Source: Streptomyces sp. CB00455
GTDB lineage: Bacteria; Actinomycetota; Actinomycetes; Streptomycetales; Streptomycetaceae
Assembly: GCF_001905445.1 (NCBI RefSeq)
Contig: NZ_LIVQ01000002.1
Location: 496,001-560,000, forward strand
Direction of reading: 5' to 3'
DNA length: 64,000 nucleotides
Positions 17,579 through 25,500 of the stretch are shown here, in pieces (the stretch's first letter is position 1; each line of letters begins with the position of its first letter). The position numbers and the translations under genes were made by a program. The notes below the pieces were generated by a model that was given only the letters and a program-made list of their open reading frames with translations, did no database searches and was not told where the DNA came from.

Positions 17579-18334
17579 CTAGTTCCAGGCGTTGTTCTGG
17601 TTCTGTGCGTGCGAGCCGTGCTGGCCCATGCCGAACTGGGCGGCGGCGCCCTGGCCGAGCTGGGCGTTCTGCGGCGGCAGCACCTCGCTCGGCTGCACCA
17701 GGGCGAAACCGGTGCCGAGGAAGCTCAGCTCCCAGCCCTCACCGGTGTTGCCGCGGCGCCGCCAGACTCCGGTGGAGTGCGTCTGGGCCTGCATCTGCAC
17801 GCGCAGCGAGGTGGACCAGGCGACGATCGCGTCGGCGTCGGCGTTGACGTACTTGTCGGGCGTGACCTGCATCATCAGCGGCTGCCCGGAGGTCATCAGG
17901 GCGACCTTGCCGCGGCCGGAGATGCTGAGCTGGTACTTGCCGGAGCCGGAGATCCCGTACTGGCTGTCCACGGCGATGACCTCGGTGTGCAGGGTGGAGT
18001 CCAGGGCCAGGACGTAGCTGCTGTCGACGGTGAGGCCGTCCTGGTCCACGTCCACGACGTGGACGTACTGGGCCAGGTTGGCCAGGTAGACCGTGCCCTG
18101 CCCGGAGCAGCGCATCAGGTCGAGGCCCTCGCCGGTGCGGCGGCGGGCGCCCCGCTGGTTGGCGCTCTGGTACTCGCCGTCGAAGTCGATGATCCCCTGG
18201 TAGGCGACCATGGCGCCCTTGCGGGCGAGGACGTCGTCGGAGCCGGTCAGCGAGACCCGCAGGAGCTGCGGGTTCTGGACGGTGTACCGGTCCTGGGACT
18301 GCGCCTCGGCGTGGGCGAAAAGTGCGCTCTGCAT
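17579..18334 (-). CDS. AIM24 family protein (third gene of the TerD/AIM24 operon)
   Basis: A 251-residue protein of the AIM24 family, a beta-sandwich fold named after a yeast mitochondrial protein; bacterial members have no settled function. Family pattern: an N-terminal LARKGAMVAYQG block, a central GxGxVYLA...VVDVDQDGLTVDSSYVLA block, and a C-terminal GTGFALVQPSE. The last 25 residues are Gln/Gly/Asn-rich. No signal peptide. It is the most distal of three paralogues transcribed together, with 11 bases to the gene upstream. Its frame continues open far into that gene, but this ATG matches where the paralogues begin. Confidence 0.88.
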   Translation of the reverse strand: MQSALFAHAEAQSQDRYTVQNPQLLRVSLTGSDDVLARKGAMVAYQGIIDFDGEYQSANQRGARRRTGEGLDLMRCSGQGTVYLANLAQYVHVVDVDQDGLTVDSSYVLALDSTLHTEVIAVDSQYGISGSGKYQLSISGRGKVALMTSGQPLMMQVTPDKYVNADADAIVAWSTSLRVQMQAQTHSTGVWRRRGNTGEGWELSFLGTGFALVQPSEVLPPQNAQLGQGAAAQFGMGQHGSHAQNQNNAWN

Positions 18335-18345
18335 GATGTGTCCCC

Positions 18346-19035
18346 TCAGCCCCGGGTCCGGAGCCGGTCGGTGCTGTCCTCGCTGGGCTGTACGACGACG
18401 ATGCCCTGACCGGAGAAGGCCATCTGGTAGGCCTCCCCGCTGCCCCGGCCGATCATCGACGAGGCTTTGAAGCTGCGCTTGCCCTTGACCTTGAGGTTCG
18501 GCGACCAGGCGACGAGCGCGTCCGGGTCGACGTAGGTCTCGTCCTCGCCGCGGCCGCAGTCGACGACGATCGGGGTGCCGCGGGAGGTGATCGCGACCCA
18601 GCCGGTGCCGGAGACCTGCACGTTGAACAGGCCCTGGCCGGCGAACTTCGCCATGCCCTTGACGCGCTCGACGCCCCACTGGAGGTGGGCGTCGAAGGCG
18701 AGCAGGTTGGTGCCGTTGACGGAGAGGGCGTCGTTGTCGAGGTTGATGACGACCACGTCGGCGCCGTAGTCGGCGAGGTAGAGAAGGCCGTCGCCGGTGC
18801 ACTTCATCAGCGGCGCGCCTTCGCCGGTGAGCCACTGCGAGGCCATCTGGCGGACCGCGGGAGGGTTGGGCTCGTACTGCACGAAGCCTTCGTAGGCGAC
18901 CATCGAGCCGGTGCGGGCGAAGAGGTCCTGGCCGCTCTGCATGGCGACCTTGAGCATGGCCCGGCCGTGGTTCTCCATGCGGGCCGTGACGGGGGTCGGG
19001 GCGTAGCCCGCGAGCTGCTGGTTCATTGCGTTCAT
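18346..19035 (-). CDS. AIM24 family protein (second gene of the operon)
   Basis: A 229-residue AIM24 protein, paralogous to its two neighbours. It shows LFARTGSMVAYEGFVQYE, then GDGLLYLADYGADVVVINLDND, and ends GQGIVVVQPSE. It has two DAL/LAFD-type blocks in the same order as the genes on each side. The start codon has gggag at good spacing, and 10 bases separate it from the TerD-AIM24 gene. No catalytic residues are recognisable. Three diverged copies in one operon suggest a hetero-oligomer or three different membrane or vesicle partners; this is inference. Confidence 0.88.
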   Translation of the reverse strand: MNAMNQQLAGYAPTPVTARMENHGRAMLKVAMQSGQDLFARTGSMVAYEGFVQYEPNPPAVRQMASQWLTGEGAPLMKCTGDGLLYLADYGADVVVINLDNDALSVNGTNLLAFDAHLQWGVERVKGMAKFAGQGLFNVQVSGTGWVAITSRGTPIVVDCGRGEDETYVDPDALVAWSPNLKVKGKRSFKASSMIGRGSGEAYQMAFSGQGIVVVQPSEDSTDRLRTRG

Positions 19036-19046
19036 GTCGGGCTCCC

Positions 19047-20735
19047 TCAGACCTCGTACGGCTGGACGACGATGAAGTTGCCGGGAGCGCCGCGGAACTG
19101 GAGGTTCACGGTCTCCCCGCTGTGGCCGGGGTAGGCGTTGCGCCGGAGCCGGACCTGACTGGAGATGATCACCTGCGAGGCGGCCGACCACGCCACGATG
19201 GCGTTGCTGTCCGCGAAGGTGGTCGGGGTGACGGGGAGGACGACCGGGACGCCGTGCGTCTTGACGATCACCGTGCCGGACCCCTGGAACTGCATGGTGA
19301 ACAGGGCGCCGCCGGGAATGCCGTGGCCCTCGATGCGCCGGACCTCGTGCTGGAGCGACTCGTCGAAGGCGAGGACGCTCTCGGCGGAGACGCAGATGCC
19401 GTCGCCCTGGAGCTCGATGGCGTGCAGGTGGGCACCGTTCTCGGCGAGGAAGACCTGACCGCGCCCGGTGCAGCGCATGAGCTGCATCTCCTGGCCGGTG
19501 GCGTTGCCGACGATGCGGCCGGCGAAGCCCGCGCCCTTGTAGCTGAAGTCGACCTTGCCCTGGTAGAGGACCATGCTGCCCTGGCGGGCGAGGACGGCCT
19601 GGCCGCCCATCGACAGGTCCACGCGCATGAGCTGCTGGTTCTGCGGGGTCCAGCGGGCGCCGGTGGGGGCTTCCTTGTACGGCTGGAGGGCGGCGGCGAG
19701 ACCGGCCCCGGCGGCGGGGACGGCCTGTGGGGCGTGGCCGGCCTGCGGGCCCGGGTACGGTCCGGGCGCCGGCTGGTACTGGCCGGGCGGCTGGGCCGGG
19801 TACGGGCCGGACGGCTGGCCCGGGTGCTGGCCGGGCGCCTGGGCCGGCACGTACCCGTGGCCCGGCTGCTGCCCGTAGGGCGCGGGAGCCGGGGCGGGTG
19901 GCGGGACCTGGCCGTAGGAGGGCTGCTGCGGCTGTCCGTACGGCGCGGGGGCGGGCGGGGCGAGCGGCGCGGCCATGGTGGGAGCGCTGTGCTGCGGGTA
20001 CGCGTGGGGCTGCGGGGCGGGCGGCGCCGCCGGGCCGCCGAAGGAGGGCGCGGGAGCCGGGGCGGGAGGGGGCTGCGGGGCCGGAACCGCGGCGGGGGCC
20101 TGTGCCGGGGCGCCGAAGGAGGGTGCCGGGGCGGGGGCCTGCGGGGGCGGGGCGAAGCCGGGGGCGGCGCCGGACTGGGCCGGAGCCTGCTGCTGCGGCT
20201 GCTCCTCCTCGGCGACCTCGCCGCCGAAGTTCTCCAGCAGCGCGGCGAGCCCGCCGTCGAAGCCCTGGCCGACGGCCGCGAAGCGCCAGACGTCCTTGAG
20301 GTAGAAGTCGCCGAGCATCACGGCCCGCTCGGTGGTGAACTCCGCGCCGGTGAAGGCGTACCGCACGACCTCTTCGCCGCCCGCCACGATCCGGATGTGG
20401 CCGGGGCCGATCTGCGACATCTGGCCCGCGCCGTCGATGGTGGCGGTGAAGGACAGTTTGTGGATGGAGGCGGGAATGCGGTCCAGGGTCACCCGGAAGG
20501 ATTCGGTGTCGCCGGCCTGCGCCCCCAGCAGCTGGATGGACTCCTCGGGCGACTTGGGCTGGTTGAAGAAGACGAAGTAGCGGTCGTCCGACAGCTGCTC
20601 GTTCGCGTCGAGGCCGAAGCAGCTGATGTCGAAGGCGAGTCCGGGCCCTGCGATCTGGACACCCACATACAGATCGGTGCCGGCCGTGAGATCACTGATC
20701 TTGGCCTTGTGGCCCCGTTGGAATTCCCTGGCCAT
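19047..20735 (-). CDS. TerD-domain / AIM24 fusion protein
   Basis: A 562-residue fusion. Residues 1-190 are a TerD domain, a Ca2+-binding fold found in tellurite-resistance and stress loci. The conserved region runs from GLAFDISCFGL through LSDDRYFVFFNQP to TERAVMLGDFYLKD. Residues about 195-345 are a low-complexity Pro/Ala/Gln linker with repeated APAPSFG and PYGQ units. Residues 350-562 are an AIM24 domain paralogous to the two genes downstream. The start MAREFQRGH was chosen because TerD proteins begin there. It heads a three-gene operon. The fusion ties the AIM24 paralogues to TerD-type stress biology, with no enzyme activity visible. Confidence 0.9.
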   Translation of the reverse strand: MAREFQRGHKAKISDLTAGTDLYVGVQIAGPGLAFDISCFGLDANEQLSDDRYFVFFNQPKSPEESIQLLGAQAGDTESFRVTLDRIPASIHKLSFTATIDGAGQMSQIGPGHIRIVAGGEEVVRYAFTGAEFTTERAVMLGDFYLKDVWRFAAVGQGFDGGLAALLENFGGEVAEEEQPQQQAPAQSGAAPGFAPPPQAPAPAPSFGAPAQAPAAVPAPQPPPAPAPAPSFGGPAAPPAPQPHAYPQHSAPTMAAPLAPPAPAPYGQPQQPSYGQVPPPAPAPAPYGQQPGHGYVPAQAPGQHPGQPSGPYPAQPPGQYQPAPGPYPGPQAGHAPQAVPAAGAGLAAALQPYKEAPTGARWTPQNQQLMRVDLSMGGQAVLARQGSMVLYQGKVDFSYKGAGFAGRIVGNATGQEMQLMRCTGRGQVFLAENGAHLHAIELQGDGICVSAESVLAFDESLQHEVRRIEGHGIPGGALFTMQFQGSGTVIVKTHGVPVVLPVTPTTFADSNAIVAWSAASQVIISSQVRLRRNAYPGHSGETVNLQFRGAPGNFIVVQPYEV

Positions 20736-20863
20736 ACGTGAGACCGTCCCCCATCCCGACTGTGAATGCGTGCCGCTCAGGCTAACGGCAACCGCCGACA
20801 TCGGGCCAAGTCGGTACCGACCCGGTACATATCACCGTGCGTGACGCGGCGGGTGGGGAACCG

Positions 20864-21481
20864 CTATTCCCCGGCCGGGTCCGGCACCTTGGGAAGGCGC
20901 TCGGCGGCGACCACTCCCTCCAGGTATCCACGGGCCCGCTCGGTGCGGGGGTACGCCTCCAGCAGCTCCCAGAAACGGGGGCCGTGGCCGGGCACGAGCA
21001 GGTGCGCCAGCTCGTGCAGGAGCACGTAGTCCACGACGTACTCGGGCATCCCCTGGAGCCGGTGCGAGAGGCGGATGCTGCCCTCGGCCGGGGTGCAGGA
21101 ACCCCAGCGGGTGTTCTGGTTGGTGACCCAGCGCACCGAGCGGGGGCGGGCGCGGCCGGTGAAGTACTGCTCGGACAAACGCTCGGCGCGTTCGGTCAGT
21201 TCCGCGTCCCCGAGGGTGCGCTTGCTCTCCTGCGCGGCCAGTTTGTCGAGCATGACGCCCACCCAGCGCCGCTCCTCCGCCTCCGACATCCGGGCAGGGA
21301 TCAGGACGACCGTACGGTCACCCTCGCGGTAGGCGGATACGGTCCTGCGGCGGCGCGCGCTCCGGCGTACTTCGACGGCGCGCTGCGATGGGTCGGCGGA
21401 CACGCCACGACGGTACCGGGTGGCCGCGGCGGAAGTCCCGCCCGTCCGGGCTTCGAACATGATCGATTCGCAGCACGTCAT
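20864..21481 (-). CDS. YgjP-like (DUF45) zinc metallopeptidase
   Basis: A 205-residue protein with a clear zinc-protease motif HELAHLLVPGHGPRFW near the C-terminus (HExxH plus a downstream His), preceded by NQNTRWGSC, typical of the YgjP/SprT-like DUF45 family. The likely role is cytosolic; substrates are unknown. The ATG at 21481 has an excellent Shine-Dalgarno, aaggaga, seven bases upstream. Homologues would more naturally start at the GTG at 21403 (VSADPSQ), which lacks one, so the extra 26 N-terminal residues may be real or may mark a decoy start. It lies 128 bases upstream of the TerD operon on the same strand. Confidence 0.85.
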   Translation of the reverse strand: MTCCESIMFEARTGGTSAAATRYRRGVSADPSQRAVEVRRSARRRRTVSAYREGDRTVVLIPARMSEAEERRWVGVMLDKLAAQESKRTLGDAELTERAERLSEQYFTGRARPRSVRWVTNQNTRWGSCTPAEGSIRLSHRLQGMPEYVVDYVLLHELAHLLVPGHGPRFWELLEAYPRTERARGYLEGVVAAERLPKVPDPAGE

Positions 21482-21637
21482 CACTCCATCTCCTTTCTTC
21501 ATCTCATATGCCTGATACACCGCGCCTGTGGACAAATTCCGGCACGCGATCCGGCGGACGGGCAGTGTTGCCGAGGAAGCCGGATTCGGGCGGCGCGAGC
21601 CGGTCCGGACATGCGCGTGACTGCGAGGGGGATGGAC

Positions 21638-22795
21638 ATGTATCCGAAAGTGAAGCCGGCCCTGGCCCGGGCCTGGCGGGATCTGCAGACGGTGCAGTTC
21701 GGGGTGACGCCCGCCCATGCGGTGGTGCTCGGACCCGTCGACACGGCGACGGGGGCGCTGATCGACAGGATCGACGGGACGCGCGGGATGGACCTGCTGC
21801 GGGCCGAGGCATCGGCGATGGGCATGCCGGACGGCCTGGCCGATGAGCTGGTCCGGCGGCTGGCGGGGGCCGGCCTGCTCGACGACGCCACCGCGGGCGG
21901 GCCGCAGGCCCAGGCCGTGCGCGCCCGGCCGGAGTCCCTGGAGCGGCTGGGGCCCGATCTGGGCTCCCTCTCCCTGGTCCACCGCGAGCCGGGCGGGGAC
22001 TTACGGGGTCTCGCCGCGCGCCGGGCCCTGCGGGTCCAGGTGCGCGGGAGCGGCCGGGTGGGGGCGGTGATCGCGGCGGTCCTGGCGGGAGCCGGCGTCG
22101 GCGGGGTGGAGGTGCTCGACGGGGGCCGGGCGGAGCCGGGGGACGTGGCACCGGGCGGGCTGGATTCCGGGAGCGTGGGGCGGCTGCGGGCCGAGGCCGC
22201 CGGGCGGCTGGTGCGCGAGGCGGCCCCGGGGCGCGCCCCGCGGGCAAGGGAGGGCGGGGGGCCCGAACGGGGGCCCGAACCGGGGCTCGCGCTGGTGGTG
22301 GTCGCGCCCCGGGACGGGCTGCACGCCTGGGCGCCGGATCCGGACACCGCGGCCGGCTGGGTCGCGACCGGCATCCCGCACCTTTACGCGGGGGTGCTGG
22401 AGGGCACCGGGCTGGTGGGTCCGCTGGTGCTGCCGGGTGCGACGGCGTGCGCGGGGTGCATGGAGCGCGAGCGGGTGGAGCTGGATCCCGCCTGGCCCAG
22501 GATGCTGGTGCAGTGGCGCTCGGCACACCGCCGCCGGGCGGGCGCCGCCTGCGATCTCGGGCTGTCGACGGCGGTGGCCGGCCTCGCCGCGGCGCATGCG
22601 CTGTCCTTCCTCGACGGGGAGCTGCCCGCTTCCACCGGGGCGCGCTGGGAGGCGGCCCTGCCCGGGCTGCACTGGGAGGGCGCCCCGGTAGGGCCCCACC
22701 ACGACTGCCCTTGCGGCGCCGCGGGGTCGTCGCGTCCAGCGGCACTGGAGCGGGTGGGGGGAGGATCGGGCACGGGTCCGCCGGACGGGCCATGA
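21638..22795 (+). CDS. ThiF/E1-like protein, probably not a canonical E1
   Basis: A 385-residue protein. An N-terminal segment of about 120 residues resembles the winged-helix-like leader-binding part of azoline (TOMM) cyclodehydratase E1-like proteins. A Rossmann-type region follows (RVQVRGSGRVGAVIAAVLAGAGVG, about residues 130-150). It keeps paired cysteines (ACAGCMERER and CPCG) that usually bind zinc. No precursor peptide, YcaO gene or other RiPP gene is next to it. The start has gaggggg six bases upstream; an ATG six bases earlier is also possible. It lies between a metallopeptidase and an ABC1 kinase. Function unknown; adenylating activity is uncertain. Confidence 0.75.
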   Translation: MYPKVKPALARAWRDLQTVQFGVTPAHAVVLGPVDTATGALIDRIDGTRGMDLLRAEASAMGMPDGLADELVRRLAGAGLLDDATAGGPQAQAVRARPESLERLGPDLGSLSLVHREPGGDLRGLAARRALRVQVRGSGRVGAVIAAVLAGAGVGGVEVLDGGRAEPGDVAPGGLDSGSVGRLRAEAAGRLVREAAPGRAPRAREGGGPERGPEPGLALVVVAPRDGLHAWAPDPDTAAGWVATGIPHLYAGVLEGTGLVGPLVLPGATACAGCMERERVELDPAWPRMLVQWRSAHRRRAGAACDLGLSTAVAGLAAAHALSFLDGELPASTGARWEAALPGLHWEGAPVGPHHDCPCGAAGSSRPAALERVGGGSGTGPPDGP

Positions 22796-22869
22796 CAGGA
22801 TGCTCGGGGTCCGAGGGGTCTTCGTGAACCGCCGCCGACGGCGCTGCTGTCTGGGAATTGGAGGGGTGT

Positions 22870-24198
22870 ATGTCTGATCTTCCCCGGAAGGCGGTCACCC
22901 GAACCGTCAAGCTGGCCGCACTGCCGCTCGGCTTCGCAGGCCGGGCGACGTGGGGTCTGGGCAAGCGGATCGGCGGCAAGTCCGCGGAGATCGTCGCGCG
23001 CGAACTCCAGCACCGCACTGCCGAGCAGCTGTTCCGGACGCTCGGGGAGCTGAAGGGCGGCGCCATGAAGTTCGGGCAGGCCCTGTCGGTCTTCGAGTCG
23101 GCCCTGCCCGAGGAGGTCGCGGGCCCCTACCGGGCGGCGCTGACCAAGCTCCAGGAAGCGGCTCCCCCGCTGCCCTCCGCGACGGTGCACCAGGTGCTGG
23201 CGGAGCGGCTCGGTGCGCACTGGCGGGAGTTGTTCGAGGAGTTCGAGGACAGGCCGGCCGCGGCGGCATCGATCGGGCAGGTGCACCGGGCGGTGTGGCA
23301 TGACGGCCGCGCGGTGGCCGTCAAGGTCCAGTACCCGGGAGCCGGTGAGGCGCTGCTGTCCGACCTCAAGCAGCTGGCCCGGTTCGCGGGGCTGCTGGGC
23401 CCGCTCATACCGGGCATGGAGATCAAGCCGCTGATCAAGGAGTTGCGCGACCGGGTGGCGGAGGAGCTCGACTACGAGCTGGAGGCCGGGGCCCAGCGCC
23501 GGCACGCGGAGGCGTTCGCGGGCGACCCGGATGTCGTCGTCCCGGATGTGGTGCACCAGGGCGACCAGGTGCTGGTGACCGAGTGGATGGAGGGGACCCC
23601 GCTGTCGGAGGTGATAGCGGACGGCACGCAGGAGGAACGCGACCGCGCCGGTCAGCTGCTGGCCCGGTTCCTTTTCTCGGGGCCGGCCCGCACCGGGCTG
23701 CTGCACGCCGATCCGCACCCGGGCAACTTCCGGCTCATATCGGGGCCCGAGGGCCGCACGCGGCTGGGCGTGCTGGACTTCGGCACCGTCGACCGGCTGC
23801 CCGGCGGCTGGCCGGAGCCGATCGGCAGGTCGCTGCGGATGACGCTCGACGGGGACGCCGAAGGGATGTACGGACACCTGCGCGCCGAGGGGTTCGTGAA
23901 GGAGTCCATCGAACTGGACCCCGACGCGGTGCTGGACTACCTGGAACCGATCATCGAGCCCGCTGTGGCCGAGGAGTTCACCTTCACCCGGCCGTGGCTG
24001 CGCGGCCAGGCGGCCCGGATCGCCGATCCCCGCTCCCCCGCACACCAGTTGGGGCGCCAGATCAATCTGCCGCCGTCCTACCTGCTGATCCACCGGGTCA
24101 CGCTGAGCACCATCGGAGTGCTGTGCCAGCTTGGCGCGACCGTGCGGCTGCGTGACGAACTGCACGCCTGGCTGCCGGGATTCGCCTCCGCGGAGTGA
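22870..24198 (+). CDS. ABC1/UbiB-family atypical kinase
   Basis: A 442-residue protein of the ABC1 (ADCK/UbiB) family. Motifs in order: GGAMKFGQALS (the KxGQ motif, about residues 68-73), ASIGQVHRAVW (the Ala-rich loop), VAVKVQYPG (the catalytic Lys), LLHADPHPGNF and LGVLDFGTVD (the metal-binding Asp). These are kept as in proteins supporting quinone synthesis, which bind ATP and may act as ATPases. There is no C-terminal transmembrane pair. In mycobacteria the orthologous gene (Rv3197) stands next to whiB7 and has been linked with macrolide sensitivity. Here wblC lies one small gene away on the opposite strand, so the association is conserved. Confidence 0.92.
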   Translation: MSDLPRKAVTRTVKLAALPLGFAGRATWGLGKRIGGKSAEIVARELQHRTAEQLFRTLGELKGGAMKFGQALSVFESALPEEVAGPYRAALTKLQEAAPPLPSATVHQVLAERLGAHWRELFEEFEDRPAAAASIGQVHRAVWHDGRAVAVKVQYPGAGEALLSDLKQLARFAGLLGPLIPGMEIKPLIKELRDRVAEELDYELEAGAQRRHAEAFAGDPDVVVPDVVHQGDQVLVTEWMEGTPLSEVIADGTQEERDRAGQLLARFLFSGPARTGLLHADPHPGNFRLISGPEGRTRLGVLDFGTVDRLPGGWPEPIGRSLRMTLDGDAEGMYGHLRAEGFVKESIELDPDAVLDYLEPIIEPAVAEEFTFTRPWLRGQAARIADPRSPAHQLGRQINLPPSYLLIHRVTLSTIGVLCQLGATVRLRDELHAWLPGFASAE

Positions 24199-24212
24199 CG
24201 CGGCGACGGACC

Positions 24213-24268
24213 GGCGTTACGGGCCCGGCGTTACGGGCCGGGCGTCACGGGCCGGGCGTCACGGGCCG
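24213..24268. repeat. Four tandem 14-bp units
   Basis: The units ggcgttacgggccc, ggcgttacgggccg, ggcgtcacgggccg and ggcgtcacgggccg run head to tail in the gap between the convergent ABC1 kinase and zinc-ribbon genes. Point changes step through the array as in a young slippage event. No clean terminator hairpin is seen in the gap. Confidence 0.8.
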
Positions 24269-24281
24269 GGGGCGGCCCCGG

Positions 24282-24488
24282 TCACCACCAGGAGGAGTCG
24301 AGCCTGCCCTCGATCGCCCGGATGTTGGCCCGGGCGCAGTCGTGGCAGAAGTAGTGCCTGCTGCCGTTTTCCATGGAGCAGGTCCAGGTGGGCGGGGCGC
24401 CGTCCGGCGACCGGGCACCGCAGCGCGTGCAGACGACGGGCTGGGCCTCGGATCCCGGCGGTGCGGGGTGGGGAGTCGGCTGGTCCAC
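24282..24488 (-). CDS. Small zinc-ribbon protein
   Basis: A 68-residue protein with four cysteines in two knuckles (VCTRCG near residue 20 and, after WTC, FCHDC) plus a His, then a C-terminal helix ending DSSWW. This looks like a treble-clef or zinc-ribbon fold. The GTG start is inferred from a -10 hexamer exactly six bases upstream, which gives a leaderless transcript; a TTG 42 bases further upstream is less likely. It follows the wblC operon on the same strand but is separated from it by a hairpin, so it is probably transcribed on its own. Function unknown. Confidence 0.72.
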   Translation of the reverse strand: MDQPTPHPAPPGSEAQPVVCTRCGARSPDGAPPTWTCSMENGSRHYFCHDCARANIRAIEGRLDSSWW

Positions 24489-24494
24489 CTCCAG

Positions 24495-24500
24495 ACGATA
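24495..24500 (-). promoter_or_regulatory. -10 element of the leaderless zinc-ribbon gene
   Basis: On the minus strand TATCGT lies exactly six bases before the GTG start, the leaderless spacing. No Shine-Dalgarno sequence fits the start codon. Confidence 0.4.
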
Positions 24501-24537
24501 TCCCCGTCCGGCGCGGACAGCGCGGCGCAACGCACCG

Positions 24538-24567
24538 GGGGAACCGGTCCGTTCGGACCGGTCCCCC
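24538..24567 (-). terminator. Hairpin at the end of the wblC operon
   Basis: A 13-bp stem with one mismatch (24538-24550 and 24555-24567) and a gttc loop, 22 bases beyond the stop codon of the 109-residue ORF. It has no long T run, as usual in this kind of genome. Confidence 0.6.
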
Positions 24568-24589
24568 CGGGACGTTGTTCTTTTACCGG

Positions 24590-24919
24590 TCAGTGCATGA
24601 CGGCCATGGCCAGCGCACGCCGGGCGCGCAGGGAGACGCGCTCGGCTCGTCGCTGCATGCGGCGGGCGGCGACCAGGCGCAGGGCGTGACGCTCGGCGTC
24701 CACCTCACGCATGCGGTCGTCCATATGGGCACGGGCCAGGGCTTCTGGGATGAGTTGCATTTCGCGGGTCCTGTTCTGACGCGAGGTGATCGCGCCTGCG
24801 GTGATGAAGTCTGCGTGGGCGGCGCCGTGCGGCTGCTCGCTCGTGGAGTGCGGGGTCATGAGGGCCTGCTTCAGGGGGTCGTGCGTCAGGGGGCGGTCGA
24901 TGGTTCCGTGCGCGGTCAT
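24590..24919 (-). CDS. 109-residue basic protein translationally coupled to wblC
   Basis: A hydrophilic 109-residue protein whose start codon overlaps the wblC stop (ATGA, four bases shared). It must therefore be translated from the wblC message. The C-terminal half is rich in Arg and Ala with helical heptad character (EVDAERHALRLVAARRMQRR...), suggesting a nucleic-acid or protein contact. No known domain is recognised. The first half carries polar, low-complexity sequence. Because its translation is tied to wblC, it should be produced in antibiotic stress. I cannot name a function. Confidence 0.72.
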   Translation of the reverse strand: MTAHGTIDRPLTHDPLKQALMTPHSTSEQPHGAAHADFITAGAITSRQNRTREMQLIPEALARAHMDDRMREVDAERHALRLVAARRMQRRAERVSLRARRALAMAVMH

Positions 24920-25287
24920 GCCGTGACGACCGGGTTCTTGCGCGGACGGCCGCGCGGCCGCTTGCGGGCGACGACGACACCCTGGACGAAGAGCTCGCCA
25001 CCCCAGACACCCCAGGGCTCGCGGCGCTCGACGGCCCCGGCGAGGCATGCCTCGACGAGGGGGCAGGTGCGGCAGAGCGACTTGGCGTATTCCACGTCGG
25101 CCGGGGACTCGGCGAAGAAGACCTCGGGGTCGAAGGTGCGGCATGGAACGGGGACGCCGAGGTTCTCGATGGCGTCGTCGAGCGCGGTCAGCGCGGTGAG
25201 CGGGGTCAAGGCGTGGTCCTCCGGGACTGCGGGCGGGGAGATCGTTCGGGTCTGCGGTACGGACGGGGCGTGCGCTTCGAGTTGCAC
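24916..25287 (-). CDS. wblC: WhiB-family regulator WblC (WhiB7 orthologue)
   Basis: A 123-residue WhiB-type iron-sulfur protein. The four cluster cysteines are Cys49, Cys72, Cys75 and Cys81 (C...CxxC...C), followed by the turn GVWGG (93-97) and a C-terminal AT-hook RPRGRPRK (110-117). The AT-hook is the mark of WhiB7/WblC, which binds AT-rich DNA next to the -35 element together with the principal sigma factor. It turns on intrinsic resistance genes when translation is inhibited. The GTG start has gaggaag about 11 bases upstream. It is preceded by a 640-base leader with its own ORF and attenuator. The neighbours uvrD2 and the ABC1 kinase are conserved in mycobacteria. Confidence 0.96.
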   Translation of the reverse strand: MQLEAHAPSVPQTRTISPPAVPEDHALTPLTALTALDDAIENLGVPVPCRTFDPEVFFAESPADVEYAKSLCRTCPLVEACLAGAVERREPWGVWGGELFVQGVVVARKRPRGRPRKNPVVTA

Positions 25288-25422
25288 GGTGGTTTCTTCC
25301 TCGTCTTGTTCGGCTAGTCGTTCCGGCCGGTCGGCCGGTCTCGGCTGGGCTGTGTTCTCGCACCGACTGGTTCTCTACAGTCCCGAGGCACCCTCGCCCG
25401 TCCCTGTTCGGGGACAAACAGA

Positions 25423-25457
25423 AGGGCCGCGGATCCCGGGTGGGGTTCCGCGGCCCT
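25423..25457 (-). terminator. Attenuator hairpin in the wblC leader
   Basis: On the minus strand an 11-bp perfect stem (agggccgcgga 25423-25433 with its complement at 25447-25457) is followed by the T-rich tract TTCTGTTTGT. This is the form of an intrinsic terminator and it lies between the leader ORF and wblC, 25 bases after the leader stop codon. Uninduced transcription should end here. Confidence 0.75.
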
Positions 25458-25467
25458 GAAGGCGCCG

Positions 25468-25500
25468 GCCTGATCATGCGATCAGGCTGGATCACTCCAG
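25468..25500 (-). promoter_or_regulatory. Two small hairpins covering the leader ORF stop codon
   Basis: gcctgatc/gatcaggc (25468-25487, four-base loop) and ctgga/tccag (25487-25500) follow one another. The first contains the stop codon of the leader ORF. A ribosome halted in the last codons would keep both from forming, which could change folding of the terminator just downstream. Confidence 0.45.

Noticed and set aside
19675..20215. Pro/Ala-rich stretch as a separate gene
   Set aside because: It is in frame between the TerD and AIM24 domains and has no independent start or stop, so it is a linker.
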